A stretch of DNA of 64,000 bases, from the NCBI GenBank assembly GCA_041402005.1, contig JAWKTB010000004.1, positions 310,001 to 374,000 on the forward strand. The letters run 5' to 3'. The notes under the pieces are model-generated. The model saw nothing but the letters and a program-made list of their open reading frames with translations, searched no databases and was not told the origin of the DNA. This document shows, piece after piece, positions 33,773 through 42,892 of this stretch (position 1 is its first letter; every line of letters starts with the position of its first letter). Source of the DNA: JAJRXR01 sp041402005. GTDB lineage: Bacteria; Planctomycetota; Phycisphaerae; Phycisphaerales; UBA1924. A program made the position numbers and the translations under genes.

Positions 33773-33829
33773 GGTGGGACGGGCATCCTGCCCGTTTCAA
33801 AACCGGACGGGCTGGAAGCCCATCCCACC
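33773..33829. repeat. Double-hairpin palindromic element A (REP-like)
   Basis: 57 bp. Perfect outer arms GGTGGGA/TCCCACC enclose two hairpins: ACGGGCA-TCC-TGCCCGT (33779-33795) and GGGCT-GGA-AGCCC (about 33809-33821). The whole can fold as a cruciform. Element B at 43961 has the same arrangement, with TCC and GGA loops in the same positions. Related 'GGTGGGACGGGCATCCTGCCCG' sequences occur widely in planctomycete and cyanobacterial intergenic DNA as I recall; a REP/RAYT-type origin is possible. Confidence 0.7.
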
Positions 33830-33834
33830 GGGGC

Positions 33835-35361
33835 CTAGTCGTCGCGGGTGGTGTACCGCCCGGTCCAGGGCGAATCGATGCGTGTGACGGTCCAGAGGCC
33901 GAAGTGGGCCAGGACGGCGTCACCCGGGCGCGGGGCGTACCAGCCGCGCTGCTCGAGGGGGATCGCGGGGTCGTGCATGCGGTAGAGCATCAGGTCGCCG
34001 ACGCTCGGCTCGCCGCCCAGCGGAGAGTTGGGTGAGCGGGCCAGGCGTGGGTAGACGCCTCGCTCCAGATAGATATGGGCGGCGGTGCGATGCTGGTCGG
34101 GGGCGATCCAGAGCGGGGGCCAGCCGGCGGTCGAGTCCCCGCCGTACTGGTCGAGGTAGGCGAACAACTCGGCCCGGTACTCGGGCGGGGGCGGGTGCAG
34201 GCGCACGCCCGAGACGATCACGAGCGCGACGAGCAGCGCCAGCACCGGCGCGATCGTGAAGGGGATCAGGCGCCCGAGGCGTCGCTTGCCCCTCGGGAGC
34301 ACGCGCACGATGAAGCCGGCGACCAGCAGCGACAGCCCGGGGTACGCGGGGACGACGTAGCGCATCGACTTGCCCGCGAGCAGTGAGAGCACGCCGAGCC
34401 AGATGCCGCCCCAGGCAAGACCGAGCCCGTCGCCCGCCCAGGACCCCGTCACGGGACGTCGGCGCCAAGCCATCCAGACGAGCGCGCCAACCAGACCAAT
34501 CAGCCAGGGCCAGTACGTCTCACCGAACTGCTGGGGGTAGTACCAGACCGGGGAGCGCACGACGATGTCGCCGCCCTGGAAGCGCTGGATCGTCTCGGCG
34601 CCGAAGTAGGTGTCGAGGAAGGGCATGGGCGAGCCCGCGGGGTAGTCGCGGATCATGAGCAGATGCCAGGGCAGGGCGATCAGCACGCTGAAGACGAGCA
34701 GGGCGCCCAGCCACGGGGTGAGGCGCCAGCGACGGACGCTCACAAGCCAGACGGCGAGCACGGGGACAAGCAGCAGCGCCGCCCCGGGCTTGACCATGAG
34801 CGACGCCCCCATCGGCACGCCGGCCAGGACGACCCACCATGGGCTGCGGGGCTTGCCCCGGCGCACGCCCGCGGCGTGCACCACGCCCCACGCCGTCAGC
34901 ACGACCAGGAGGGCCAGGGGCAGGTCGAGCGAGTACGCGTGGGTGTACCGGAAGACCTCGTGGGTGAGCGCGAAGACGAGAGCCGCAGCCATCGCGACGC
35001 GCAGGCGCACGACCTCCTTGAGCATCAGGAAGACCGCGCTGGCGGTCAGTCCCGCGTAGATCCCCATCGCGAGGCGGACGGACCAGAGGTGGGCGCCGAA
35101 GGCTTTGATGAAGGGCGCGACCATCCAGAAGGCCATGGGCGGCTTGCGGTGGTAGGGCGCGTCGCCGAGCATCGGGTGGAGCCAGTCGCCCGACTCGACC
35201 ATCTTGAGGGTGACCGCGGCGTAGACGTGCGAGTCCGTGCGGAAGTCGCCCTGGTCGATGCCGGCGAGCGTGATGAGGAGCACGACGAGCGCGGGCGTGA
35301 GCGCCAACCACCAGCGCCACAGGTGGATGGGGATGCGTCGATGGCACAGGGGCGGGCGCAC
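33835..35361 (-). CDS. ArnT/PMT-like membrane glycosyltransferase
   Basis: 508 residues from GTG 35361. It has ten or more transmembrane helices and an early periplasmic loop with QGDFRTDSHVYAA, the acidic site typical of polyprenyl-phosphate-sugar-dependent GT-C enzymes (GT39/GT83). The motif YHRKPPMAFWMV is also characteristic of ArnT-like proteins. The C-terminal ~120 residues are soluble. It should transfer a sugar from a lipid carrier to lipid A-like, protein or glycan acceptors outside the membrane. TAGACT is 8 nt before the start; no Shine-Dalgarno. Divergent from mutS. Confidence 0.8.
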   Translation of the reverse strand: MRPPLCHRRIPIHLWRWWLALTPALVVLLITLAGIDQGDFRTDSHVYAAVTLKMVESGDWLHPMLGDAPYHRKPPMAFWMVAPFIKAFGAHLWSVRLAMGIYAGLTASAVFLMLKEVVRLRVAMAAALVFALTHEVFRYTHAYSLDLPLALLVVLTAWGVVHAAGVRRGKPRSPWWVVLAGVPMGASLMVKPGAALLLVPVLAVWLVSVRRWRLTPWLGALLVFSVLIALPWHLLMIRDYPAGSPMPFLDTYFGAETIQRFQGGDIVVRSPVWYYPQQFGETYWPWLIGLVGALVWMAWRRRPVTGSWAGDGLGLAWGGIWLGVLSLLAGKSMRYVVPAYPGLSLLVAGFIVRVLPRGKRRLGRLIPFTIAPVLALLVALVIVSGVRLHPPPPEYRAELFAYLDQYGGDSTAGWPPLWIAPDQHRTAAHIYLERGVYPRLARSPNSPLGGEPSVGDLMLYRMHDPAIPLEQRGWYAPRPGDAVLAHFGLWTVTRIDSPWTGRYTTRDD

Positions 35362-35369
35362 AGGGCGAG

Positions 35370-35375
35370 AGTCTA
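35370..35375 (-). promoter_or_regulatory. Putative -10 hexamer TAGACT, leaderless start of ArnT-like gene
   Basis: Eight nt before GTG 35361. Confidence 0.4.
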
Positions 35376-35442
35376 GGGAATCTGCTGTCTTTCGCCGGGT
35401 GTGGAGGGCGTGTCGCCCGGCGGAGGCGATGGCGCCCGTGGC

Positions 35443-35448
35443 TATCCT
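35443..35448 (+). promoter_or_regulatory. Putative -10 hexamer TATCCT, leaderless start of mutS
   Basis: Six nt before GTG 35455; an earlier GTG at 35401 would lie upstream of this hexamer. Confidence 0.4.
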
Positions 35449-35454
35449 CCGGGC

Positions 35455-38201
35455 GTGGGCAAGGACCCGTGGGACACCCCGGCGATGCGTCAGTACCGGC
35501 GCTTCAAGCAGCAGCACCCCGAGTGCGTGCTGTTCTTCCGGATGGGGGACTTCTACGAGATGTTCGGCGAGGACGCCGAGCGCTTGGCGCCGGCGCTGGG
35601 ACTGCGCCTGTCCAACCGGGGCAGCCCGATCCCGATGGCCGGCGTCCCCCATCACCAGCTCGACACGTATTTGCGCAAGGCGATCGCCCAGGGCTTCCGC
35701 GTCGCGGTCTGCGACCAGGTGCAGGACCCGAAGGAGGCCAAGGGGGTCGTCGAGCGGGCGGTGACGCAGGTGGTCACGCCCGGGACGCTCGTGGACGAGA
35801 CGCTGCTGGGGGGTGAGCAGGTCGCGGCGCTGGCCGCGGTCGCGTTCGTGGGCGAGGAGCACGCGGCGGGCGCGATCGTCGAGCTGTCCACGGGGGCACT
35901 GGTCGTCGCGGACGGATCGCCGGGGCGACTGCTCGATGAACTGGCGCAGCGGTCGGTCCGTGAGGTCCTGTTCGCCGAGACGGGGGACGGCAGGACGCCC
36001 GCGCGGGTGGAGCGACTGCTCGAGCCGATCGGCGCGCACGCGACGCCACGCCCCGCCTGGCACTTCCGTCGTGACGAGGCGTTGGAGGCGGTCCGCGAGC
36101 AGTACCGCGTCTCGGGGGTCGAGGGGTTCGGACTGAGCGAGGACGACCCGGCGATCGGGGCGGTGGGCGCGGTCGTCCGGTACCTGCGCGAGACGCAGGG
36201 GGTCGGGCGCGAGGCGCGCGACGCGACGAGCGGCGGCGAGTTCCAGCGCCAGACGGTGACGCTCGCGCACCTGCGCCCGCCCAGGCGCGAGGAGAACAGC
36301 CGGTTCTGTGCGCTCGACGCGACGAGCCTGCGGGCCCTGGAGATCGAGCGGACGATCCGGTCGGGGTCGGTCGCGGGGTCGGTGCTCGGGGTGTTCCTGG
36401 AGAGCCCGGCGGGCGTGCGCAGCGTGGTGCGCACGCCGATGGGCAGGCGCCGGATCCGCGAGTGGCTGTGCCGCCCGCTCGCGGATGCGGCGTGCGCGCG
36501 CGGCAGGACGCGGTCGCGGCGCTGGTCGAGGATCGGACCGCGGCGGGAGCGTTGGCGAACCTGCTCGCCGGCATCCAGGACGTGGCACGGATCACCGGGC
36601 GCTTGGCGCTGGGACGCCTGACGCCGCGGGATCTGGTGTCGCTGGGCGGGGCGGTCGATCGACTGCCGGCGCTGGTCGACACGGCGTCGAACACGCCGTC
36701 GCTGCGGGTTCAGCACGGGGCGCTCGCGGCGGCTCGCGACGCGCTGGCGCCCCTGGCCCGGTCGATCCTGGCCTCGTGCGTGGAGGAGCCACCCGGGCAT
36801 CTGCGCGAGGGCGGGCTGATCCGCGACGGCGTGGACGCGGAGCTCGACGAGGCGCGGGGGCTCCAGCGCGACGCGGGGGCGTGGCTGGCGGACTACCAGT
36901 CGCGCCTGATCGCGGAGCACGACCTGCCGTCACTCAAGGTCGGCTACAACAAGGTGTTCGGGTACTTCATCGAGCTGCCGGCGGCCCAGGCGCGTCGGGC
37001 GCCCGAGGCGCTGACGCGCAAGCAGACGCTCAAGAATGCCGAGCGGTACGTCACGCCCGAGCTTCGGGAGTTCGAGCACAAGGTGACGACCGCCGAGGCG
37101 CGGGCGGTGCAGCGGGAGCGCGAGCTGTTCGACGAGCTGGTGCGGGCCGCGGGTGGACGCGTCGCCCAGTTGCAGGCGTTCTCCAACACGTTGGCGGAGC
37201 TCGACGCGCTGCTGGGGCTCGCGGAGAAGGCCCGGGCGCGGGGCTGGGTGCGTCCCGAGGTCGTGGACGAGCCGGTCCTGAGCATCCACGGCGGGCGCCA
37301 TCCGGTGCTCGACGAACTGCTCGAGGGGCGTTTCGTGCCCAACGACTGCGAGCTGGGCGTGGGCGAGGCGGCGGCGCGGCTCGCGCTGATCACCGGGCCC
37401 AACATGGCGGGCAAGAGCACGTACATCAGACAAAACGCGCTGCTGGTCGTGCTCGCCTCCATCGGGAGCTTCATCCCGGCGGACCGCGCGACGATCGGGG
37501 TGTGCGACCGCGTCTTCACCCGCGTCGGCGCCGACGACGCCCTGCACCGGGGCCAGTCCACCTTCATGGTCGAGATGACGGAGACCGCGGCGATCCTCAA
37601 CAACGCCGGCCCGAGGTCGCTGGTGATCCTCGACGAGATCGGGCGGGGGACGAGCACGCTCGACGGGCTGAGCCTGGCGTGGGCGATCGCCGAGCGTCTG
37701 GCGGGCGAGGGCGGGCACGAGTCCGGGCCCCGCACGCTCTTCGCGACGCACTACCACGAGATCACCGATCTGGAGGAGCGCCTGCCCGATCGCGTGCGCA
37801 ACCTGAGCGTCGCGGTCCGCGAGTGGACGGCGCCCGACGACGAGCACCCCGAGGGGCGCCCGGAGATCATCTTCCTGCACCGCATCCTGCCCGGGCGGGC
37901 GGACCAGTCGTACGGCGTGCATGTCGCGGCGCTGGCGGGGATCCCGCCCAAGGTCACCGCCCGCGCGCGGGAGATCCTCGAGTCGCTGAGCGTGCAGCAC
38001 GCGGCGCAGATCGATCCCGGGCGCGTGGGTCAGCCCCGCGCCACGATCCGCGACGAACAACTCGGGTTGTTCGCGCCGGGAACGCACCCCGCGGTGGAGC
38101 GCCTGCGCGAGCTGAAGCTCGACGCGATGACGCCCCTGCAGGCGTTCGACACCCTGCGCGCCCTCCACGAGGAGGTCAACGCCAAGACCGGGCGCCCCTG
38201 A
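35455..38201 (+). pseudogene. mutS: DNA mismatch repair protein MutS, interrupted by a one-base frameshift
   Basis: A complete MutS (about 915 residues) is encoded, but in two frames. The N-terminal part runs from GTG 35455 with FFRMGDFYEMFGED (mismatch-binding Phe-x-Glu) to REWLCRPLADA; the homology then continues as VRARQDAVAALVEDR in another frame to 38201. One base appears to be missing near 36488-36494. The second part has the lever and clamp domains and the ATPase: Walker A GPNMAGKSTYIRQ, Walker B LVILDEIGRGTST and FATHYHE. Everything else is intact, so an assembly error in a GC repeat is as likely as true loss. If read as given, the first part ends at 36621. Confidence 0.88.
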
Positions 38202-38279
38202 CCGGGCGCCCGGCGGGTCTGGCCCCCCGCGGAAAGGTGTGACGCGGGAGGCCGGGTCGGCTGGATTTCCATCGCGGCC

Positions 38280-39269
38280 TCAGATGTCGGCCGCGGGCTG
38301 CTTCCCAAGGTCGGGCTCGTACGCCTCGCCCTTGGGCACGTAAATCAGGTCGTACCGCGCCAGCCAGGTCTGCGTCTTCTCGTCCCAGCGCGTGCCCGTC
38401 TGGCGGACGTGTCCTTCGCCGATCGGGCGGACGTGCATCCGGTTGAGGATCGGGGGCGCGCCGCCGGGGAGCAGGCGTTTGCCCTCGAAGAGGATGCCTT
38501 CGTCCTGGCGCGTGCCGACGAACTCGACGACGCCGTTGGGATCGGACCAGACCTGCTTCCACTTGCCCATGGCGGGGTCGAAGTAGTTGAAGCTCTCGCC
38601 CGAGCCGCCCTGGGAATCGGTCCAGTGCTCGAGAATGAACAGGTCGTTGTTGCGGAGTGTGAGGGAGTTGGAGCCGGCGCGGGCGCCGGTGTTGGCGTCG
38701 TAGACGTCCCATTCGCCCACCCAGAAGCGGAGCAGGGCGTTGTCGGGCACGAGCATGCGCTGCATGAGCTCGCTGAAGCGTGGGTCGGCACGCAGCGATT
38801 CCAGCTCGGAATCCTCCTTGGCGTACTCGGCGTTCGTGAAGCCGGCCTCGGCAGCGCGATCGAGAGCCTTGAACGCCTCGTCGGCCTGGCCCAGCATCGC
38901 GTGGGCGCACCCGAGGTTGTAGAGGGCGATGGCGCGGTTGCGTGGGAACTCGGCCGCCTTCTCGTGCAGCTCGAGCGCCCCTTGGAAGTCACCGCTGGAA
39001 TGGACGGACAGGGCGAGCTGGAACCACGCCGCGGCGTGTTTCGGGTTCTCCTCGACGACGTGCTTGAACGCGGCGATCGCCTTGACCCACTCCTGGGCGC
39101 GGAAGGCGCCCATGCCGCGCTCGAACTCCTGGGCGATCGGGTCGGGCTGAACCGTCGGGTAGACGCTCGGGTTGGGCCTGAGGAGTCCGGCGGCGAAAAC
39201 GCCGAGACAGGCAAGCAGCCCGATCGCCGCGGAGATACGCACCAGTACGCCCGTCGAGCTATGCCGCAT
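38280..39269 (-). CDS. TPR protein with C-terminal lipocalin-like domain
   Basis: 329 residues from ATG 39269, with AAGGAGG 6 nt upstream. An N-terminal signal anchor (GVLVRISAAIGLLACLGVFAAGLL) is followed by three TPR-like units (~residues 45-145, for example AWFQLALSVHSSGDFQGALEL). The C-terminal ~150 residues are beta-rich, FWVGEWDVYDANTGARAGSNSL, resembling DUF1579-like lipocalin-type domains (GxWDVxxx). Probably exported. Function unknown. Confidence 0.7.
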   Translation of the reverse strand: MRHSSTGVLVRISAAIGLLACLGVFAAGLLRPNPSVYPTVQPDPIAQEFERGMGAFRAQEWVKAIAAFKHVVEENPKHAAAWFQLALSVHSSGDFQGALELHEKAAEFPRNRAIALYNLGCAHAMLGQADEAFKALDRAAEAGFTNAEYAKEDSELESLRADPRFSELMQRMLVPDNALLRFWVGEWDVYDANTGARAGSNSLTLRNNDLFILEHWTDSQGGSGESFNYFDPAMGKWKQVWSDPNGVVEFVGTRQDEGILFEGKRLLPGGAPPILNRMHVRPIGEGHVRQTGTRWDEKTQTWLARYDLIYVPKGEAYEPDLGKQPAADI

Positions 39270-39368
39270 GGCAGCCTCCTTGGGGCGGACGCGGGCGACC
39301 TGACACAGCCCACTCACCGCCCCTCTCCGCACCGCGCCGGGTGGCGGATGCGTCTGTTCTACCGGAAG

Positions 39369-39827
39369 TCACGCATCGGGGTTCTCGAGTCGCCAGGCGG
39401 CCCGGCATTCGGGGCAGACGACGCATCCATCGTGCTCGGGGGTCAGGCCTCCGAGGGAGTAGCCGCAGGAGGCGCACAACGCGAGTCGCTTCAGCTCGGC
39501 CACCGTGTGGCGCTCCGCCCTGGAGCGTGACGGCGCAACGACGAGGGCGCCTAGCGCCGCGCCGACCGCCTAGCACAGAGACCTGACGATCAGATCGCCC
39601 GCAGGTCTTGCCCGGCCCAACGCAAGGTCGAGGATGAATAGGAAGCACGCCATCGTGACGAAGAAGAACGCCCACCACCGCCACGTTCTGATCGTGGCGC
39701 GATTGAGCGAAACCCGGAGCTTGCGGGTGATCCCTTTTCCCAGTTCTTCCGCCGTCACGAGGGGAACGAGGCGCAAACGGTCGTCGCACACGCGCCGCCC
39801 CTTGTAGAAGAAGGAATCGCCCGCCAT
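39369..39827 (-). pseudogene. Membrane zinc-ribbon protein split by an in-frame TAG
   Basis: Reading from ATG 39827 (GGAGCG upstream), the frame gives 85 residues ending RSLC and an amber stop at 39572-39570. The same frame then continues without interruption for 66 codons to TGA 39371-39369, encoding a second hydrophobic stretch (AVGAALGALVV) and a perfect zinc ribbon LCASCGYSLGGLTPEHDGC...CPECRAAW. The first half has a transmembrane helix (WWAFFFVTMACFLFILDLAL). The intact architecture, helices plus a C-terminal CxxC ribbon, is a common planctomycete type, so the TAG looks like a nonsense mutation, a sequencing error or read-through. Confidence 0.7.
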
Positions 39828-39982
39828 GGTCGCGCGCTCCGGTGAACGGGGGACGATACGTGGGGCTTCTCGGACGCGTGCAGGCGGCGCCACCCCCCGA
39901 CGGGAGCCAGCTTCACGCGCCGGGCGGGTCTTCAACTTGCCTTGGTGTCCCTGTGCCGAGGGGTATCTCACCGTGCAGCGCC

Positions 39983-40765
39983 ATGCGATACGCCACCACC
40001 ACCGCCGTCTGCGCCCTCTCGCTCGCCCTCGCGGCGGGGTGCGCTCACCACCATCAGCGTGCCGCGAACGCCCAGCCGAACACGCCGCAGCGTGACCAGA
40101 GCGTGGCACGCGTGGACTCGGCCTCCATCGTCGCCCACGTCGCCCTCAGCGACGCGGACAAGGCCCGCGCCCAGGCGGAGCTTGGTGTCGCCTTCCCGGT
40201 CTACGACCGCCCGGCCTCCACGCTGACCTGGGACGAGGTCGCCAGCGAGCTCATCGCGATGCGGGCGCCCGCGATCGCGCAGTACCGACGGACCGCCCCC
40301 GAGTCTGAGCGCGACCCGATCGTGCATGAGTACGTCATGTCGATCGACCGGGCGCACATCGCGCGTCTCCGGGAGATCGTGAGCGCCAAGGGGTGGCCCG
40401 GGCCCGAGCAGGTCGGCGCGCGGGCCGCGTCGGCCGCCATCCTCGCCACCCAGTACGCCGGCGAGGACCTCGACTTCCTCGAGGACGCGATCGGGTACAT
40501 GACGCCGATGGTCGAGGCGGGGGTGCTGCACGGCGGGTACGTCGCGGTGCTCACGGACCGCCTGCGGGTGTACCGCGGGCAGCCACAGCTCTACGGCACG
40601 CAGATGCGCGTCTCGCCCGACGCGTACGGGCTGCCGATCATCCTGCCCGCGACGCCGATCGAGGACCCGGAGCATCTGGACGCGAGGCGCGAGTCGGTCG
40701 GTCTGCCGCCGCACGCGTCGTTCAAGACCGAGATCGCCCAGGCGTACGCCAGCGCCGACCACTGA
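39983..40765 (+). CDS. DUF6624-like lipoprotein
   Basis: 260 residues from ATG 39983. The signal peptide ends in a lipobox LALAAGC (Cys20). The C-terminal half has the features I associate with DUF6624: IDRAHIARLREIVSAKGWPG, VGARAASAAILATQYA and the terminal DRLRVYRGQPQLYGTQ. Function of the domain is not established. A hairpin terminator follows at 40792. Confidence 0.72.
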   Translation: MRYATTTAVCALSLALAAGCAHHHQRAANAQPNTPQRDQSVARVDSASIVAHVALSDADKARAQAELGVAFPVYDRPASTLTWDEVASELIAMRAPAIAQYRRTAPESERDPIVHEYVMSIDRAHIARLREIVSAKGWPGPEQVGARAASAAILATQYAGEDLDFLEDAIGYMTPMVEAGVLHGGYVAVLTDRLRVYRGQPQLYGTQMRVSPDAYGLPIILPATPIEDPEHLDARRESVGLPPHASFKTEIAQAYASADH

Positions 40766-40791
40766 CCGGGCCGGCGCTCACGGAGCACACG

Positions 40792-40824
40792 CGGGACGGG
40801 CTCTCGGGCTCGTCCCGTTTCTTT
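40792..40824 (+). terminator. Rho-independent terminator
   Basis: Stem CGGGACG (40792-40798)/CGTCCCG (40811-40817) followed by TTTCTTT, 27 nt after the DUF6624 gene. Confidence 0.6.
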
Positions 40825-40831
40825 GCGCCCC

Positions 40832-40837
40832 TACCAT
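40832..40837 (+). promoter_or_regulatory. Putative -10 hexamer TACCAT, leaderless start
   Basis: Seven nt before GTG 40845. Confidence 0.45.
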
Positions 40838-40844
40838 TCGCCCC

Positions 40845-41444
40845 GTGTCCGAGGGGGAGCGGAGGGACGCCGTGATCGACCGTGAGCTGCTCGCCCGGAA
40901 GTTCGAGGTCGCGCTGCCCTATGAGGCGTACGTCGCGACGGCCAAGCCCGAGCACGCCGAGAACTGGAGACGCTTCGAGGCGAGAGCCGGGCTGACCGAG
41001 GCCCAGCGGGCGCTGGTCGCGTCGTTCACGCGCGGGGTCAACTGCCTGGGCGTCTCCGGGACCTGGTGCGGCGACTGCGTGCAGCAGCTTCCTTTCCTGA
41101 AGCACATGGAGGACGCCAACCCGAGCGTCGTCCGCGTGCGCTTCCTCGACCGGGACGAGCACCGGGATCTGGCGGACCTCTTGTACATGGGCGACGGGAT
41201 GCGCGTGCCTGTTGTGATCATGATGAACGAGGAGTTCGACTTCGTGACGGCGGTCGGTGATCGGACGTTGTCGCGATACCGGGCCTTGGCGGCTCGTCAG
41301 CTCGGCGGGGCGTGCCCCCTGCCCGGGGCGCCCCTCGACGAGGACGAGATCGCCGCCACGCGTCAGGACTGGGTGGACCACATCGAGCGGGTCCACCTGA
41401 TGTGCCGCCTGAGCACCAAGCTCCGCCAGAAGCACGGGGACTGA
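40845..41444 (+). CDS. Thioredoxin-family protein
   Basis: 199 residues from GTG 40845. The redox motif is GTWCGDC (CxxC) at about residues 72-78, in the context LGVSGTWCGDCVQQLPFLKHM, and the cis-Pro follows at RVPVVIMMNEEF. The N-terminal ~60 residues are an extra helical segment. No signal peptide, so it is cytosolic. It resembles the thioredoxin_9-type proteins rather than the housekeeping thioredoxin. Partner unknown. TACCAT lies exactly 7 nt upstream; no Shine-Dalgarno. Confidence 0.85.
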   Translation: MSEGERRDAVIDRELLARKFEVALPYEAYVATAKPEHAENWRRFEARAGLTEAQRALVASFTRGVNCLGVSGTWCGDCVQQLPFLKHMEDANPSVVRVRFLDRDEHRDLADLLYMGDGMRVPVVIMMNEEFDFVTAVGDRTLSRYRALAARQLGGACPLPGAPLDEDEIAATRQDWVDHIERVHLMCRLSTKLRQKHGD

Positions 41445-41606
41445 GCCCGAAGCCGGATTCGATGTGAAGCGGGGCAAGCTCTGTGGCGTGCGCGGCTTGT
41501 GCGTGATCGAACATCTGCGAGGCCGGCGCCAGTCGTGGCGGCGGCGACGTCTGTGCGGCATGCTCGGGTGAACGCCGCGCCCCTCGGGCGGCGCAGGAGA
41601 GACGCG

Positions 41607-42338
41607 ATGAGACGCTCCATGATGGCGGCGGTCGGGCTCGCGGCGCTTGGGGGCGCTGGGGCGCTGGCCCAGGCCCAGCCCGTGCACCCCCTGGACCCGG
41701 CCGGGCTCGACCTGCCCGCTCCCCGGGCCGACGGCGCGACGCGCGACGCCTCCGACGACATCTTCGGCACCGCGATCACGATCCACTCCGCCTCGGGGCA
41801 CGCGTTCCTCGACTCGGCGCCGGACGTGCATATCTTCGGGAGCACCGCGTTCGCGGGACTCAACTCGCTCGACTCGGTTCCGGTGCTCGTCACGACCTCC
41901 GAAACAACGCTCGCGCCGCACACCACGCTCTTCGTCATCGAATGGGCGATGAGCGACGGCAGCGCCCTGATCCCCTCGGGCGCCACCCTCGACAACGAGG
42001 TCATCACCGGGATGGGCTTCCACGTCGGCGAGGGCTCTGCGCCCGCGCAGCTCATCACCTGGGAGCCCAACCCGGGCTTCTCCATCCTCGAGACCACCTT
42101 CGAGCTGTTCGACCTCACGGGCGCCGACCTGCTCGACGGGCACGGCGTCTTCGACGCGCACACCAACGGCGGCGCGGGGCTCTCGGGCTCCGCCTTCGTC
42201 GGGGCGGACGACCTTGGCATCCTCGGCGCCACACGCGCCAGGGCGACGGTCACGGTCCAGGAGGTGCCCGCGCCCGGGGGGGCCGGCATGCTGGTCTCGC
42301 TCGCGGCGCTTGCCACTCGGCGTCGGCGTCGTCGATAG
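41607..42338 (+). CDS. Secreted protein with PEP-CTERM-like VPAPG sorting tail
   Basis: 243 residues from ATG 41607, chosen because AGGAGA stands 6 nt before it. A signal peptide (to AQAQ, ~residue 23) is followed by a beta-rich body of unknown family. The last 27 residues read VPAPGGAGMLVSLAALA followed by TRRRRRR, i.e. a VPxPG motif, a hydrophobic helix and an Arg cluster. That is the three-part PEP-CTERM/VPAPG exosortase-type sorting signal. An exosortase is expected elsewhere in the genome. This is a different anchoring system from the dockerin-like modules found in the rest of the window. Confidence 0.72.
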   Translation: MRRSMMAAVGLAALGGAGALAQAQPVHPLDPAGLDLPAPRADGATRDASDDIFGTAITIHSASGHAFLDSAPDVHIFGSTAFAGLNSLDSVPVLVTTSETTLAPHTTLFVIEWAMSDGSALIPSGATLDNEVITGMGFHVGEGSAPAQLITWEPNPGFSILETTFELFDLTGADLLDGHGVFDAHTNGGAGLSGSAFVGADDLGILGATRARATVTVQEVPAPGGAGMLVSLAALATRRRRRR

Positions 42339-42341
42339 GGA

Positions 42342-42890
42342 TCACTTCACGGGATGATCGCCACGCTCGGCGCGGCGTTCGTTGAGCACGAGTAGCGCCG
42401 GCGGGTGGGCCGCGATCAGCTTGATGAGCTGACTCGGCGTGCATGCGAGGCGCTTGCCCGCCCACTTGGGATCCCACGAGCACGCGGCGAGCACGTCCAT
42501 CGCCTCGGCGAGCATCGCCGGGTAGTCGGCGTGCCCCGTGTTCAGGATGATCTTGCCGCCCCGCACACGCGTCCGCCAGAGCTCGGAACGGACCTCGCCC
42601 TCGGGCACGCCCTCGCGGTGCTCGGTCGCCAGGGCCAGGCGGAGGCGGCGCAGCGCCACTTTGCGGTTGACCTCGGGGGAGCGGCGCTCACCGGCGTGGG
42701 CGGCGATGGCGGTCGGGCGGTGCGTCAGCTCGACGAGCGTCTGGACCTTGTTGCGGTGCTGGCCGCCCGGGCCTGAGCCACGCCCGCGCGTGAGTGTGCA
42801 GGACTTGAGCAGCTCGTCGTCGGGGAGTGCCGCGGGGTGAACCGGGCGCGGGGCACGCGGGAGATCCGGGAGCAGGTCGTCGGCGTTCAT
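42342..42890 (-). CDS. GGQ-domain peptide chain release factor-like protein
   Basis: 182 residues from ATG 42890 (a GTG at 42899 overlaps tsaD's stop and is possible). The motif RGRGSGPGGQHRNKVQT contains the catalytic GGQ of class I release factors, which triggers peptidyl-tRNA hydrolysis. Codon-recognition domains are absent, so it is an ArfB/ICT1- or RF-H-like rescue factor or planctomycete 'release factor-like' protein. The C-terminus lacks a strong Lys/Arg tail as in ArfB. It begins right after tsaD and is probably co-transcribed. Confidence 0.85.
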   Translation of the reverse strand: MNADDLLPDLPRAPRPVHPAALPDDELLKSCTLTRGRGSGPGGQHRNKVQTLVELTHRPTAIAAHAGERRSPEVNRKVALRRLRLALATEHREGVPEGEVRSELWRTRVRGGKIILNTGHADYPAMLAEAMDVLAACSWDPKWAGKRLACTPSQLIKLIAAHPPALLVLNERRAERGDHPVK

Positions 42891-42892
42891 CT

